From Streptomyces xanthophaeus (lineage in GTDB: Bacteria > Actinomycetota > Actinomycetes > Streptomycetales > Streptomycetaceae): a stretch of DNA of 56,852 nt. The DNA is taken from NCBI RefSeq assembly GCF_000725805.1, contig NZ_KL647137.1:271489-328340 (forward strand), given 5' to 3'. The notes under the pieces are model-generated. The model was given only the letters and a program-made list of their open reading frames with translations. It was not told the DNA's origin and did not search any database. Below are positions 32,770 through 41,671 of the stretch, in pieces; the stretch's first letter is position 1; the number at the start of each line of letters is the position of its first letter. Made by a program: the position numbers and the translations under genes.

Positions 32770-34182
32770 TCAGGCCCTCTCGCGGCCGAGCCCGATCGCC
32801 GCCAGGATCCCCGCGGCGATCACGAGGGCGGAGTCGACGGCCAGAACCGTCCGCACCCCGTCGAACAGCGAGGCCTGGGTGGTGGCCAGGACACCGAGCA
32901 GCGGGATACCGATGGTGAGGCCCACCTGCTGGGTGGTGGTGACCAGTCCGGTCGCCAGCCCCTGCTCCGCGTCGGGCACACCGCTGGTGACCGTCAGCCC
33001 GTACGAGACGATCGCGCCGAGGTGGCACATGCTGGCCACCGACACGGCGACGGTCGCGAGCAGGGCGCCGGAACCGGTTCCGATGCCGAGCAGCGCGGCG
33101 CCGAACACGCCCTGGCCGATCAGCGATCCGACCAGGGTCCGGCGGGCGCCGAAGCGGCCGATGACCTTCGGGGCGAAGGAGCCGGCGACGGCGGAGGCGA
33201 GGCCCTGGACGCCGAAGACCAGACCCGTCTGGAAGGCGGACAGCCTCAAGGTCTCCTGGAGGTAGAGGGTCAGCACGAAGATGACCGTCGACATCATCGA
33301 GAAGGTCACCAGACCGCCGATGTTGCCCCAGGCGACCGTGCGCCGCTTCAGCATCGGCAGCGACACCAGCGGGGCCGGGGACCTCGACTCGACCACCACG
33401 AACGCGGCGAGCAGGGCGAGTCCGAGGGCCAGCGTGCCCCAGACGTCCACGCCGCCGAAGCCGCGCTGGGCCGCCGTGGACAGGGCGTAGATCACCGCGA
33501 GCAGTCCGCCGGTGACGGTGACGGCGCCGGGCACGTCCAGGCGGGGCCGCTCGGGGGTGCGCGACTCGGGCAGCAGCCCGGGAGCGAGCAGCAGCACGAT
33601 CACGGCGGCCACCGAGAGCAGGGCCATCGTGGAACGCCAGCCCAGGGTGTCCGTCATGACACCGCCCAGCACCATGCCGATGGTGAACCCGAGGGAGAGC
33701 AGGGTCCCGGAGATGCCGAGCGCCCGGTCGCGCAACGGCCCCTCGGGGAAGGTCGTGGTCAGCAGGGACATGCCGGTCGGCACGATGACCGCGGCGCCCA
33801 GGCCCTGCAGGGCCCGCCCGGCGAGGAAGGAGGCCGGGTCCCAGGCCAGGGTGGCGAGCAGGGAGGCCGCGGCGAACACCGCGAGGCCGGTCAGGAACAG
33901 CTTCTTGCGCCCGTACAGGTCGGCGATCCGGCCGAAGAGGAGCAGGAACCCGCCTGAGGGCAGGGCGAACGCGGTGACCGCCCATTGGAGGGCCGAGGTG
34001 CTCAGCCCCAGGTCCTTGCCGAGCACGGGCAGGGCCACGTTCAGTACGGAGAAGTCGAGCGCCACCATGAACTGGGCGGCGCAGAGCACGAAGAGGACCA
34101 GCTTGGCCCGGCCGGTGAGCCGCTGGTCCGAGGAGGCCGCGGGAGCGGGCCGGGGTGTCGTCGTCTGTATGTCGGTCGCCAT
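32770..34182 (-). CDS. MFS transporter, DHA2 family (EmrB/QacA-like) drug efflux
   Basis: A 470-aa membrane protein with about 14 helices, the length of the DHA2 branch. DFSVLNVALPVLGKDLGLS and LQWAVTAFALPSGGFLLLFG are typical (motif D1 and helix 2), RIADLYGRKKLFLTGL is motif A, and GISGTLLSLGFTIGMVLGGVM is the antiporter motif C. ATG 34182 has a GAGG upstream. Divergent from the XRE/MmyB regulator, with an inverted repeat in the 89-bp gap; that regulator probably represses it. Substrates unknown, probably toxic cations or antibiotics. Confidence 0.93.
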   Translation of the reverse strand: MATDIQTTTPRPAPAASSDQRLTGRAKLVLFVLCAAQFMVALDFSVLNVALPVLGKDLGLSTSALQWAVTAFALPSGGFLLLFGRIADLYGRKKLFLTGLAVFAAASLLATLAWDPASFLAGRALQGLGAAVIVPTGMSLLTTTFPEGPLRDRALGISGTLLSLGFTIGMVLGGVMTDTLGWRSTMALLSVAAVIVLLLAPGLLPESRTPERPRLDVPGAVTVTGGLLAVIYALSTAAQRGFGGVDVWGTLALGLALLAAFVVVESRSPAPLVSLPMLKRRTVAWGNIGGLVTFSMMSTVIFVLTLYLQETLRLSAFQTGLVFGVQGLASAVAGSFAPKVIGRFGARRTLVGSLIGQGVFGAALLGIGTGSGALLATVAVSVASMCHLGAIVSYGLTVTSGVPDAEQGLATGLVTTTQQVGLTIGIPLLGVLATTQASLFDGVRTVLAVDSALVIAAGILAAIGLGRERA

Positions 34183-34236
34183 GGCCACCAGCCTCGCGGC
34201 CCGGGAATGCCCGTGGAGAGTGGGAACTTATCCTGT

Positions 34237-34250
34237 TGGTGGCACCACCA
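34237..34250. promoter_or_regulatory. Palindrome TGGTGG-CA-CCACCA between DHA2 pump and XRE regulator
   Basis: A 6+6 inverted repeat with a 2-nt centre. It sits just after a TATCCT hexamer (34229-34234) that could be the -10 for the regulator gene, so binding here would block that promoter. GGCACC (34241) can also pair with GGTGCC (34252). Confidence 0.5.
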
Positions 34251-34271
34251 GGGTGCCTACGGGGGGAATTC

Positions 34272-35144
34272 GTGGCCACACCGATCGACCAGCACCGCCG
34301 GACCGAACTGCGCGAGTTCCTGATGAGCAGGCGGGCCAGGATCAGTCCGGCGCGGGCCGGACTGCCGGACGGCGGCGCGCGGCGGCGCACGCCGGGGCTG
34401 CGCCGCGAGGAGGTCGCGGTGCTCGCCGGAGTCGGGGTGTCCTGGTACCAGTGGCTGGAACAGGGCCGCGACATCACGGTCTCCTCGCAGGTCCTCGACT
34501 CGGTCGGCCGGGTCCTGGAACTGACCAGCGCCGAGCGGCGGCACCTGTACGTCCTCGCCGGGCTCAACCCGCCCGCCCTGGAGGTGGCCCCCGCCGACCG
34601 GGACATGTGCCACGGGCTGAAGCGGCTCATCGAGGCCTGGATGCCGTTCCCCGCGCACATCATGGACGCCTACTGGAACACGGTGCTGTACAACGACGCG
34701 GCCGCGCTCGTCTTCGGGATGCGCCCGGAGATCGTGCAGAACTGCCTGATCGCCTTCTTCACCGACCCCCTCTACCGGGCCCGTTCCCCGCACTGGGAGG
34801 AGGTCGCCGGGCAGGTCGTGGCCCAGTTCCGGGCGGCCTGCTCGGAGCGGCCCGACGACGAGGGTTTCCGGGAGGTGGTGGCTCAGGCGCGGGAGCTGAG
34901 CCCGGAGTTCACCGCGCTGTGGGAGCGCAGGGACGTCCGCCCGGGCGGGCAGCTGGAGAAGCGGATGGACCACCCCGTCGTCGGCGTCCTGCACTTGGAG
35001 TCCACCCAGCTGCGGGTCCCGGCCCGCCCGGACCTGGCGATCGTGCTGCACACCCCGCTGCCGGTCGGCGACACGGCCGAGAAGCTGGAGTGGCTGACCT
35101 CGGCGGAGGGGCGGCGGGGGTCGATGTACCCCGTCGCGGGCTGA
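34272..35144 (+). CDS. XRE-family regulator with MmyB-like (MLTR) ligand domain
   Basis: A 290-aa regulator. The N-terminal HTH (residues ~8-80) has the streptomycete pattern RRRTPGLRREEVAVLAGVGVSWYQWLEQGRD, and the C-terminal ~180 residues match the MmyB-like PAS-type domain (LIEAWMPFPAHIMDAYWNTV, then LIAFFTDPLYR and HPVVGVLHLESTQLRV). GTG 34272 follows GGGGGGAA by 5-6 nt. MmyB-like regulators often control a neighbouring divergent transporter or oxidoreductase; here that is the DHA2 pump. The ligand of the family is thought to be fatty-acid-like; for this protein it is unknown. Confidence 0.92.
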   Translation: MATPIDQHRRTELREFLMSRRARISPARAGLPDGGARRRTPGLRREEVAVLAGVGVSWYQWLEQGRDITVSSQVLDSVGRVLELTSAERRHLYVLAGLNPPALEVAPADRDMCHGLKRLIEAWMPFPAHIMDAYWNTVLYNDAAALVFGMRPEIVQNCLIAFFTDPLYRARSPHWEEVAGQVVAQFRAACSERPDDEGFREVVAQARELSPEFTALWERRDVRPGGQLEKRMDHPVVGVLHLESTQLRVPARPDLAIVLHTPLPVGDTAEKLEWLTSAEGRRGSMYPVAG

Positions 35145-35399
35145 ACCCCCCATCCGTGGCCGGGTGACCGGGCCGGGTCACCCCGCGGGAGGAGGACGGG
35201 CCGGGCCGTGGGTCCCGGTCGGGGGCCCGACGGGACCAGGGTCCTCGGGACTGCGGCCGATGTGCCGGACGGGGGCCGGTTCCTAGGGTCGTGGGTACCG
35301 GGTTCGAGGGGGCCGGCCGACCGGCCGCCCCGCGAACGCGCAGACCACGCCCTTCCCCTGTGCCGACGCACCCCATCGGGTGCGCGAGGAGGCCCACCC

Positions 35400-36614
35400 A
35401 TGCCCGACCGTACCCAGCAGCAGCGTGCCCGCGTCACCTCCCCGCCCACCCGCCCCTCCCGGACGCCGCTGCGCCGGGCGGCCGTGGCGGCGGGGGTGAC
35501 GGCCGCAGCCCTGACCCTGATCGCGTCCCTGCCCGCCGCCGCGGCAGGGCCGCAGGGCTCGGGCGACCCCGTACGACAGGGACTGCAACGCCTGGTGGGC
35601 GACGGCGAGGGGAAGAGCCCGGCCGCCCTGGCCGCCGTCACCGGCCGGGACGGACGCATCCGTCACCACACCGCCGGGGTCGCGGACCTGCGGACCGGGA
35701 AGAAGGTGCCGGTGGACGGACAGGTGCGGGCCGGCAGCAACACCAAGACGTTCGTCGCCACGGTCGTCCTGCAACTGGTCGGCGAGGGCAAGGTCGAACT
35801 CGACGCCCCCATCGAGCGCTACCTGCCGGGCCTGGTGCGCGGCGAGGGCATCGACGGCAACGCCATCAGGGTCCGCCACCTGCTCCAGCACACCAGCGGA
35901 CTCCCCAACTACACCGACCACATCATCGAAGCCGTCTCCGGCGAGGGCCGCCACACCTACTACCAGCCCCGCACCCTCCTCGATCTGGCACTGGCCCACA
36001 AGGCCGAGTTCGCACCCGGCGCCGGCTGGGCGTACAGCAACACCAACTACGTCCTGGCGGGACTGCTCATCGAGAAGGTCACCGGCCGCCCGCTGGCCGA
36101 GCAGATCACCGAGCGCGTCATCGACCGGATCGGCCTGCGCCACACCTACTGGCCGGGCGTGGGCGACGAGCGGATCCGGGAGGCACACCCCGAGGGCTAC
36201 CGGGAGCCGAAGCCCGGCGGGCCGCTGGAGAACGTCACCGAGATAGACATGTCCTGGGGCTGGGCGGCAGGTCAGCTCATCTCCACCCCGAGCGACCTGA
36301 ACCGTTTCTTCTCCGCCCTGGTCGCAGGGAAGCTGCTGGGGAAGGCCGAACTCGACCAGATGCGCACCACCGTGGAGGTCCCCGCGGGCGGCGGTACGCC
36401 GCCCGGCATCCGGTTCGGGCTGGGGGTGACCAGCGTTCCGCTCAGCTGCGGCGGACTGGGCTGGGGTCACGGCGGCGACACCCCGGGCTACCACACCCGC
36501 GGGGCCGTCACCGACGACGGCCGCGCCGCGACGGTGGCCGTCACGTCCGACCGGCTGTTCGCACCGGGTGCCGCCTCCCCGCAGGACCTCGTCGACACGG
36601 CACTGTGCAGCTGA
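35400..36614 (+). CDS. Secreted class-C serine hydrolase (beta-lactamase/DD-peptidase fold)
   Basis: A 404-aa exported enzyme. A long basic signal peptide (RRAAVAAGVTAAALTLIASL, ending AAAA) is followed by a penicillin-recognising fold: SNTK (Ser113, Lys116) is the SxxK motif, YSNTN gives the YxN triad near residue 215, and HGGDTPGY is the HxG motif replacing KTG. Closest in character to streptomycete DD-carboxypeptidase/esterase-type serine hydrolases rather than true beta-lactamases. GAGGAGG lies about 8 nt before the ATG. The upstream 255 bp contain no gene that I can see. It may act on peptidoglycan stems or on an ester substrate. Confidence 0.92.
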   Translation: MPDRTQQQRARVTSPPTRPSRTPLRRAAVAAGVTAAALTLIASLPAAAAGPQGSGDPVRQGLQRLVGDGEGKSPAALAAVTGRDGRIRHHTAGVADLRTGKKVPVDGQVRAGSNTKTFVATVVLQLVGEGKVELDAPIERYLPGLVRGEGIDGNAIRVRHLLQHTSGLPNYTDHIIEAVSGEGRHTYYQPRTLLDLALAHKAEFAPGAGWAYSNTNYVLAGLLIEKVTGRPLAEQITERVIDRIGLRHTYWPGVGDERIREAHPEGYREPKPGGPLENVTEIDMSWGWAAGQLISTPSDLNRFFSALVAGKLLGKAELDQMRTTVEVPAGGGTPPGIRFGLGVTSVPLSCGGLGWGHGGDTPGYHTRGAVTDDGRAATVAVTSDRLFAPGAASPQDLVDTALCS

Positions 36615-36708
36615 GGCCGCACGGAACGAGCTGGCGCACTGACGGGCTGACAGGTGGCACGGGCCGGCCGGCGCAGACCGTTGCCCGGGGCGGGGCTTGA
36701 TCGTTCGG

Positions 36709-39700
36709 ATGGCTGACGGGCCGGCAGGCACGGTCACCGAGAGGCGAAGGCGAGTGGTCGGGTTGCGGGTTGCGCGCAGGACGGTACTGCAAGCGGGCGG
36801 GGCAGGAGCCCTGGCGGCGCTGCTCGGACACCCACAGGCCCGGGCCGCGGACGGTCCCACGGGCGCTGGGACCGGTCCCGCGGGCCCCGCGGCCGGGGAC
36901 CGGCTCACGCTGCGCTTCACCCGTGCCACCAACGGCGCGGCGACCGCCACCGCGGGCGGGGACCGCGTCGTCGCCGAGGTACAGAACGTCCTGTGGTCCC
37001 TGCCGCCGGACGGATCGCCCGCCACCCCGCTCACCCCGCCCGATCTGGAGCCCGGCCGCCCGGTGTTCTCCCCGGACGGCCGCCACCTGGCGATGAGCGC
37101 CTACCGCGGCGGAGCCTTCCACATCTGGGTGATGGCCGCGGACGGGTCCGGTCTGCGCAGGCTCACCGACGGCCCCTTCGACCACCGCGCCCCCGCCTGG
37201 TCCCCCGACGGGCGCAGCCTCGCCTTCTGTTCCGAGCGGGACGGGGACCCTGTGGCGGGCAGCCCCTACCGGATCTGGACGGTCCCCCTCACCGGTGGCG
37301 GCCCGCGCAGGCTGACGGGCCTGCCCGGGCAGTCCGGCCCCGGCCAGGAAGGCGAGTGGGAGGACTTCGACCCGGTCTGGTCCCCGGACGGGTCCCGCGT
37401 GCTGTTCGTCCGCGCCACCCCCGCCGGGGAGACCCTGACCGCCCGGACCCTCGCCTCGGTCCCGGCCGACGGCGCGGGGAGCGTACGCACCGAACACACC
37501 GCCACCACCGGCAGGCTGCTGGCCCCGGCGCTCTCCCCGGCCGGACGCACCGCCTGGCTGTCCGCCGCTCCCGGCCCGCGCAAGGCCGAGGTCCTCAGCC
37601 TGTACGCGGACGGGCGCGAGGTCGCCCTCGAAGGGGACCTCGCCCCCGCGCCACCGCGCTGGATCGGTGACGACCGCCTGCTGATCACGCTCGACGGCCG
37701 GTTCCGGGTCATCCGCCCCCATGCGGACCACACCGGCCGGGAGATCCCCCTCGACGCCACCCTGGAGGTGGACCGCCCGCGCTACCCGGCCAAGGAGTAC
37801 GTCCTGGAGGCCGAGCGGAGCCTCCCCGTCCGCGGCATCCACCTGCCCGCCCTGTCACCCGACGGCCGCAGCGTCGCCTTCGCCGCGCTCAACGCCCTGT
37901 GGACCGTACCCGTCACCGGGGGAGCACCGCGCAAGCTCGTCCAGGCCCCCGCCACCGCCTACCTCCAAGGTCCGGTGTGGAGCCCGGACGGCCGGGCCCT
38001 CGTCTACACCGACGACCGCGACGGGCTGAACACCGTACGCCGCCGCGAACTGTCCGGCGGCGAGAGCGTCCTCGCCGCGGGCGGCCGTGTCTACGGGGTG
38101 CTCTCGCCCGACGGCGGACGGCTCGCCGCCCTCGACCTCGCCGGGCGGCTCCTCGTCCGCGACCTCGCGACCGGCACGGAGACCCCGCTGGCGGCCGCCC
38201 TCGGCGGCGGCGGACTGCCGGGACCGCCCAGTTGGTCGCCCGACGGCCGCCACCTCGCCCTCTGTGACCGCAACCGCCTCAGCAGGCGCTTCCGCGAGGG
38301 CTACAACGTGATCCGGATCGTCGACGCCGCCACCGGCTCCGCCCGCCTCCACGCGCTCGCCCCGCACGCCTCCCTCTCCGACCGCTACGCCTCGGGCCCC
38401 GTCTGGTCGCCCGACGGCCGCTTCCTGGCCTGCGTCAGCGAGTCCGCCCTGTGGCTGCTGCCCGTCACCCCCGACGGCACCCCGGCCGGAGCGGCCCGCC
38501 GCCTGACCGACGAACCCGCCGACCACCCCTCGTGGTCCGGGGATTCCCGCACCCTGCTGTACCAGTCCTGCGCCCGGCTGCGCCTGCTCGCCCTCGACGG
38601 GGCGGGCGCACCGACCGCGGCCCCGCGCACCGTGCCCGTCTCCCTGAACCACCGCCGCCCCGCACCCGTCGACACCGTCGTGCACGCCGGGCTGCTGTGG
38701 GACGCCACCGGCTCCCCGCCCCGCGCCGACGTGGACGTCCTGATCAGCGGCGGCCGGATCACCGCCGTCGAACCCCACCGGCCGGGCCGCCGGGCCGCGC
38801 GCACGGTCGATGCCTCCACCGGCACGGTCCTGCCCGGCCTTTGGGACGCCCACGTCCATCCGTACCCCTACACCTACGGGGCCCGCCAGGGCCTCCTGCA
38901 CCTCGCGTACGGGGTCACCACCGCCGTCTCCCTCGGTGGCTCCGCCTACGAACAGGCCCGGCTGCGCGAGGACATCAGGGCCGGCCTGCTCGCCTGGCCC
39001 CGCCTGCTGGCCGGCGGGGAACTCCTGGACGGCTCCCGGGTCGCCTACAGCATGGGACGCGCCCATCGCACCCGGGCCGGCTTCGCCCGCTCGCTGGCCA
39101 GGGGGAAGGCGCTGGACTGGGATTTCGTCAAGACCTACGTCCGCGCCCCCTACGCGGACATGGCCGATGCCGCGCGCTTCGCGCACGAGCAGCTCGGCGT
39201 CCCGGCCGGCTCCCACCTGTGCTCCGCCGGACTCCAGTCCGGCCAGGACCTGACCACGCACCTCGTGGCGACCGAACGCGCCGAGTACGGGCACGGTGCG
39301 ACCCCGCGCGGTCACACCTATCAGGACACGCTCGCGCTCTACGGGCGGGGCGGCCTCGATCTCGTCGCCACGCCCTTCACCGCGCTGCCGCTGCTCGGAG
39401 CCGATCCGGCGCTGGCCGAAGACCCCCGGGTGACCGCCCTCATGCCGCCCTGGGACGTGGCGGCCGTGCGGACCGCGGCCGCGGCCCCGCCGACCGCCGA
39501 GCAGAACGCCGTACTGGAACGGGAGGTGGCCGCCTACCGGGGCGTCCTCGCGGGCGGCGGCCGCCTCGCGCTGGGCACCGACGCGCCGCTCACCCCGGTC
39601 GGCCTCCACCTGCACCTGTCGCTGCGCGCCCTGCACCGCCACGGCCTGACCCCCGCGGAGGCGCTCACGACCGTCACCCGCACCCCGGCCCGGGTGTTCG

Positions 39701-39957
39701 GCGTCGCGGACCGACTCGGCACGGTGGAACCGGGGCGGATCGCCGACCTCACCCTCGTCGACGGCGACCCGTTCACCGACTTCGACGACCTGGTCCGGGT
39801 ACGGGCGGCCGTACGCGGCGGAATGCTGTGGGAACGGGCCGCCCTGCAAACCGCGTCCACCGGCTCCGCTGCAGCGCCACCTGGGGACTGGCGCAGGGTC
39901 CTGGACCAGATGCTCCGCGACGGCTGCTGCACCACCCACCCGGGCCCGGCGCACTAG
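36709..39957 (+). CDS. Tat-exported PD40 beta-propeller / amidohydrolase fusion
   Basis: A 1082-aa protein. ARRTVLQAGGAGALAALLG near the start is a twin-arginine signal. Residues ~60-650 form TolB/PD40-like propeller repeats: about ten SPDGR-type motifs (FSPDGRHLAM, WSPDGRSLAF, WSPDGRALVY, WSPDGRFLAC and others). From ~680 an amidohydrolase domain follows with GLWDAHVHPYPY (His715, His717), a DWDFVKTY Lys, and the terminal Asp in LGTDAPLTP. Such fusions occur in other bacteria but no substrate is established. ATG 36709 is preferred to TTG 36697. Stands alone; no operon partner. The central His ligands are less clear than in the YtcJ-like protein. Confidence 0.9.
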   Translation: MADGPAGTVTERRRRVVGLRVARRTVLQAGGAGALAALLGHPQARAADGPTGAGTGPAGPAAGDRLTLRFTRATNGAATATAGGDRVVAEVQNVLWSLPPDGSPATPLTPPDLEPGRPVFSPDGRHLAMSAYRGGAFHIWVMAADGSGLRRLTDGPFDHRAPAWSPDGRSLAFCSERDGDPVAGSPYRIWTVPLTGGGPRRLTGLPGQSGPGQEGEWEDFDPVWSPDGSRVLFVRATPAGETLTARTLASVPADGAGSVRTEHTATTGRLLAPALSPAGRTAWLSAAPGPRKAEVLSLYADGREVALEGDLAPAPPRWIGDDRLLITLDGRFRVIRPHADHTGREIPLDATLEVDRPRYPAKEYVLEAERSLPVRGIHLPALSPDGRSVAFAALNALWTVPVTGGAPRKLVQAPATAYLQGPVWSPDGRALVYTDDRDGLNTVRRRELSGGESVLAAGGRVYGVLSPDGGRLAALDLAGRLLVRDLATGTETPLAAALGGGGLPGPPSWSPDGRHLALCDRNRLSRRFREGYNVIRIVDAATGSARLHALAPHASLSDRYASGPVWSPDGRFLACVSESALWLLPVTPDGTPAGAARRLTDEPADHPSWSGDSRTLLYQSCARLRLLALDGAGAPTAAPRTVPVSLNHRRPAPVDTVVHAGLLWDATGSPPRADVDVLISGGRITAVEPHRPGRRAARTVDASTGTVLPGLWDAHVHPYPYTYGARQGLLHLAYGVTTAVSLGGSAYEQARLREDIRAGLLAWPRLLAGGELLDGSRVAYSMGRAHRTRAGFARSLARGKALDWDFVKTYVRAPYADMADAARFAHEQLGVPAGSHLCSAGLQSGQDLTTHLVATERAEYGHGATPRGHTYQDTLALYGRGGLDLVATPFTALPLLGADPALAEDPRVTALMPPWDVAAVRTAAAAPPTAEQNAVLEREVAAYRGVLAGGGRLALGTDAPLTPVGLHLHLSLRALHRHGLTPAEALTTVTRTPARVFGVADRLGTVEPGRIADLTLVDGDPFTDFDDLVRVRAAVRGGMLWERAALQTASTGSAAAPPGDWRRVLDQMLRDGCCTTHPGPAH

Positions 39958-40055
39958 GTCGTCTCCAGGTCCGTCCGCACATCGATGCGGTCATTTCGCA
40001 CCGCGAAGCCCCATGGCACCCACTATCAATCTAGGCTGATGCGTGTCATCCCTGG

Positions 40056-40083
40056 TTGCTGGTGCCGAATCGGGATCGATACT
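40056..40083 (+). promoter_or_regulatory. Promoter of XRE-type regulator gene
   Basis: TTGCTG (40056-40061) and GATACT (40078-40083) with a 16-nt spacer form a good sigma-70-type promoter; transcription would begin near 40090, about 60 nt before the ATG. Confidence 0.55.
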
Positions 40084-40086
40084 GTG

Positions 40087-40096
40087 TGATGCATCA
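40087..40096. promoter_or_regulatory. 10-bp palindrome TGATGCATCA at transcription start
   Basis: Perfectly symmetric and positioned at the expected start point of the promoter above. A TGATGC half-site also occurs about 50 nt upstream (40037-40042). Candidate autoregulatory operator of the regulator. Confidence 0.5.
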
Positions 40097-40148
40097 ACCA
40101 TTGCGTCGGCGCTCAGTGCTGCACGTCAACATCGAGTGGGGGAGAGCC

Positions 40149-40865
40149 ATGAGCGAGGGGATCGCCGCGGACCCGGTGAGGACGGCTCAGCGGATCAACG
40201 CCCTCCTCGAAGGCGCCGGCCTCGACAGCCGGGACGTGCTGCGAGTGGAGGGGGAGGGCGGCCTCTCCTTCGCCTCGGGGCTGCCCGTGGAGCACGTGCA
40301 GGCCCTGTTGCGCGGTGAGCCACTGCCGCAGGAGGCCGATGGTGAGGGCGACGCGACGGAGGAGCGGCACCGCCGCGTGGTGTCCCGGATCGTCTTCCTG
40401 CGCCGCACGCGTCTGCGGGCCGCGCCGGACGGCGGTCGGCGTGCGTACTCACTGGCGGAGATCGCCGTCGGTGCGGGCACGAGCGCGCAGTGGCTCGACA
40501 AGCTGATCAAAACGGGGAAGGCCCCCAACCTCGATCACGCGGCCGGGATCGCGAGCTTCTTCGGGGAGAGCATCGAATTCCTCGTCGCCGAGCCCGCCGA
40601 GGCCCTGGACCGAGTCCTCCAACTGATCCACAAGGACCTCCTGGAGAAGACCGTGGCGCGTCAGGACGAGGACATCCGGCGGCTCAGGGGCACCCGGGCC
40701 GATGGATCGGCCGGCGCCGACCTCGGCGTCGTCGCGTACGCCGCGCGTGCACTCGCCGAGGTTCCGGACGACACCGCGCAGCCCATCATCGCCTTGATCG
40801 AGTCCATCGCCCGCCGTTCGCGCGAGGAGCGGGCGCGGGAGAACGCGTCCGGCAGGGACGTCTAG
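40149..40865 (+). CDS. XRE-type transcriptional regulator of the metallopeptidase/7TM module
   Basis: A 238-aa protein. Residues ~1-80 are unassigned and acidic; a helix-turn-helix of XRE type lies in the middle (YSLAEIAVGAGTSAQWLDKL, then DHAAGIASFFGESIEFLV, ~residues 98-155); the C-terminal third is helical with a charged LLEKTVARQDEDIRRLRG segment. ATG 40149 has GGGGGAGAG 3-10 nt upstream; the in-frame ATG at 40056 precedes the promoter. It is followed by a HEXXH protein and a seven-helix membrane protein. In ImmR/ImmA-type pairs such a regulator is the target of the metallopeptidase; whether that holds here is inference. Confidence 0.85.
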   Translation: MSEGIAADPVRTAQRINALLEGAGLDSRDVLRVEGEGGLSFASGLPVEHVQALLRGEPLPQEADGEGDATEERHRRVVSRIVFLRRTRLRAAPDGGRRAYSLAEIAVGAGTSAQWLDKLIKTGKAPNLDHAAGIASFFGESIEFLVAEPAEALDRVLQLIHKDLLEKTVARQDEDIRRLRGTRADGSAGADLGVVAYAARALAEVPDDTAQPIIALIESIARRSREERARENASGRDV

Positions 40866-40997
40866 CGGGTTCCCGTCGACGACGGACCGGAGAACCTTCC
40901 TGACCAGGGGCTATGCGCTTCGACCAGTGTTGCCTGTGTCCACCGCGGTGTCCTATTGTCGCGGCGGTCATTGTCGTGCAACGGCCACGGGCGAGTG

Positions 40998-41018
40998 TGT
41001 CAGTGATATGAACTGACA
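40998..41018. promoter_or_regulatory. Inverted repeat TGTCAGT-N7-ACTGACA before metallopeptidase gene
   Basis: Perfect 7-bp arms with a 7-nt centre (21 bp overall), 70 nt before the ATG. Its size and symmetry fit a dimeric XRE regulator site. A TGATAT hexamer within it (41004-41009) could be a -10. A second perfect palindrome, CACCGCGGTG, lies at 40941-40950. Confidence 0.6.
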
Positions 41019-41087
41019 GAGTGCCGCGCACGGTTCATGGGTCGGGGAAGCGCGGTGTGAGCCGAGCTGCGTCTGGGTGGGGAAGAA

Positions 41088-41669
41088 ATGTGGGACGAGA
41101 TGATGACATCCCGCACGATGAAGCGTCATCGCGATGAGCTGTTCGCGGGGGCGTTGCGTCCGGTCGACCAGACCACGCATGACCTGATGCGGTCGGTCTG
41201 CGCGCATCTGACGGAGACGGACGGGCGCCCGGTGCGCCTCCTCCTGGAGTCGTTCCCCCCGGAGACCGTCAGCGGGCTGTGGATCGACCTGGGCGATCAC
41301 GAAGTGGTCGCCGTCGAGAAGAACACGCTGCCGCTCCACCAGATGGTGATCCTGGGGCACGAGCTGTGGCACCGCAAAGAGGCGAGCCTCGGCCGCCGCG
41401 ACGCGAACGGAACCGAAGGAACCGACGGAACCGGCGGAAGCGACCGGGCCGTCGCCGCGGCGGCGCGCGTGCTCGGAGACCGGTGGAACCTCGGTGACGC
41501 GGTGTCGTACGTCTCCGCGCGCACTGACTACGACCTCGAAGAGGAGCGGCGCGCGGAGAGGTTCGGACGGCTGCTGGCCGCGAAGTTCCTGCCCTTCCTC
41601 GTCGGCGCACGCAGCAGTACGCCGCCCGACGCGATGGTCGGGCGCATCCGGGCGGCCCTGGGACGCTGA
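41088..41669 (+). CDS. ImmA/IrrE-like zinc metallopeptidase (annotated in relatives as toxin component)
   Basis: A 193-aa protein. LHQMVILGHELWHRKEAS contains HEXXH (His91, Glu92, His95), and EEERRAERFGRLLAAKFL further on matches the helix that supplies the third acidic zinc ligand in ImmA/IrrE peptidases. Between them lies a Gly/Thr/Asp repeat of about 12 residues made by a 9-bp DNA repeat. ATG 41088 has GGGGA 4 nt upstream; 41100 and 41103 are alternatives. The membrane gene follows after 2 nt. ImmA-type enzymes cleave a partner repressor; the partner here would be the protein encoded just upstream. No toxic activity is demonstrated by the sequence. Confidence 0.85.
   Translation: MWDEMMTSRTMKRHRDELFAGALRPVDQTTHDLMRSVCAHLTETDGRPVRLLLESFPPETVSGLWIDLGDHEVVAVEKNTLPLHQMVILGHELWHRKEASLGRRDANGTEGTDGTGGSDRAVAAAARVLGDRWNLGDAVSYVSARTDYDLEEERRAERFGRLLAAKFLPFLVGARSSTPPDAMVGRIRAALGR
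41409..41444 (+). repeat. 9-bp repeat GGAACCGAN x4 inside metallopeptidase gene
   Basis: GGAACCGAA, GGAACCGAC, GGAACCGGC and GGAAGCGAC in tandem, encoding a GTEGTDGTGGSD-like linker between the HEXXH motif and the third ligand helix. Copy changes would alter the linker length in frame. Confidence 0.85.
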
Positions 41670-41671
41670 CG

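Noticed and set aside
35145..35399. N-terminal extension of the serine hydrolase back to 35208
   Set aside because: The ATG at 35400 has a strong ribosome site and begins a normal signal peptide; the extension has no coding character.
41088..41669. Classical toxin of a toxin-antitoxin pair
   Set aside because: Relatives carry that label, but the HEXXH fold points to an ImmA/IrrE-like peptidase and the linked gene is a membrane protein; toxicity cannot be inferred from sequence.
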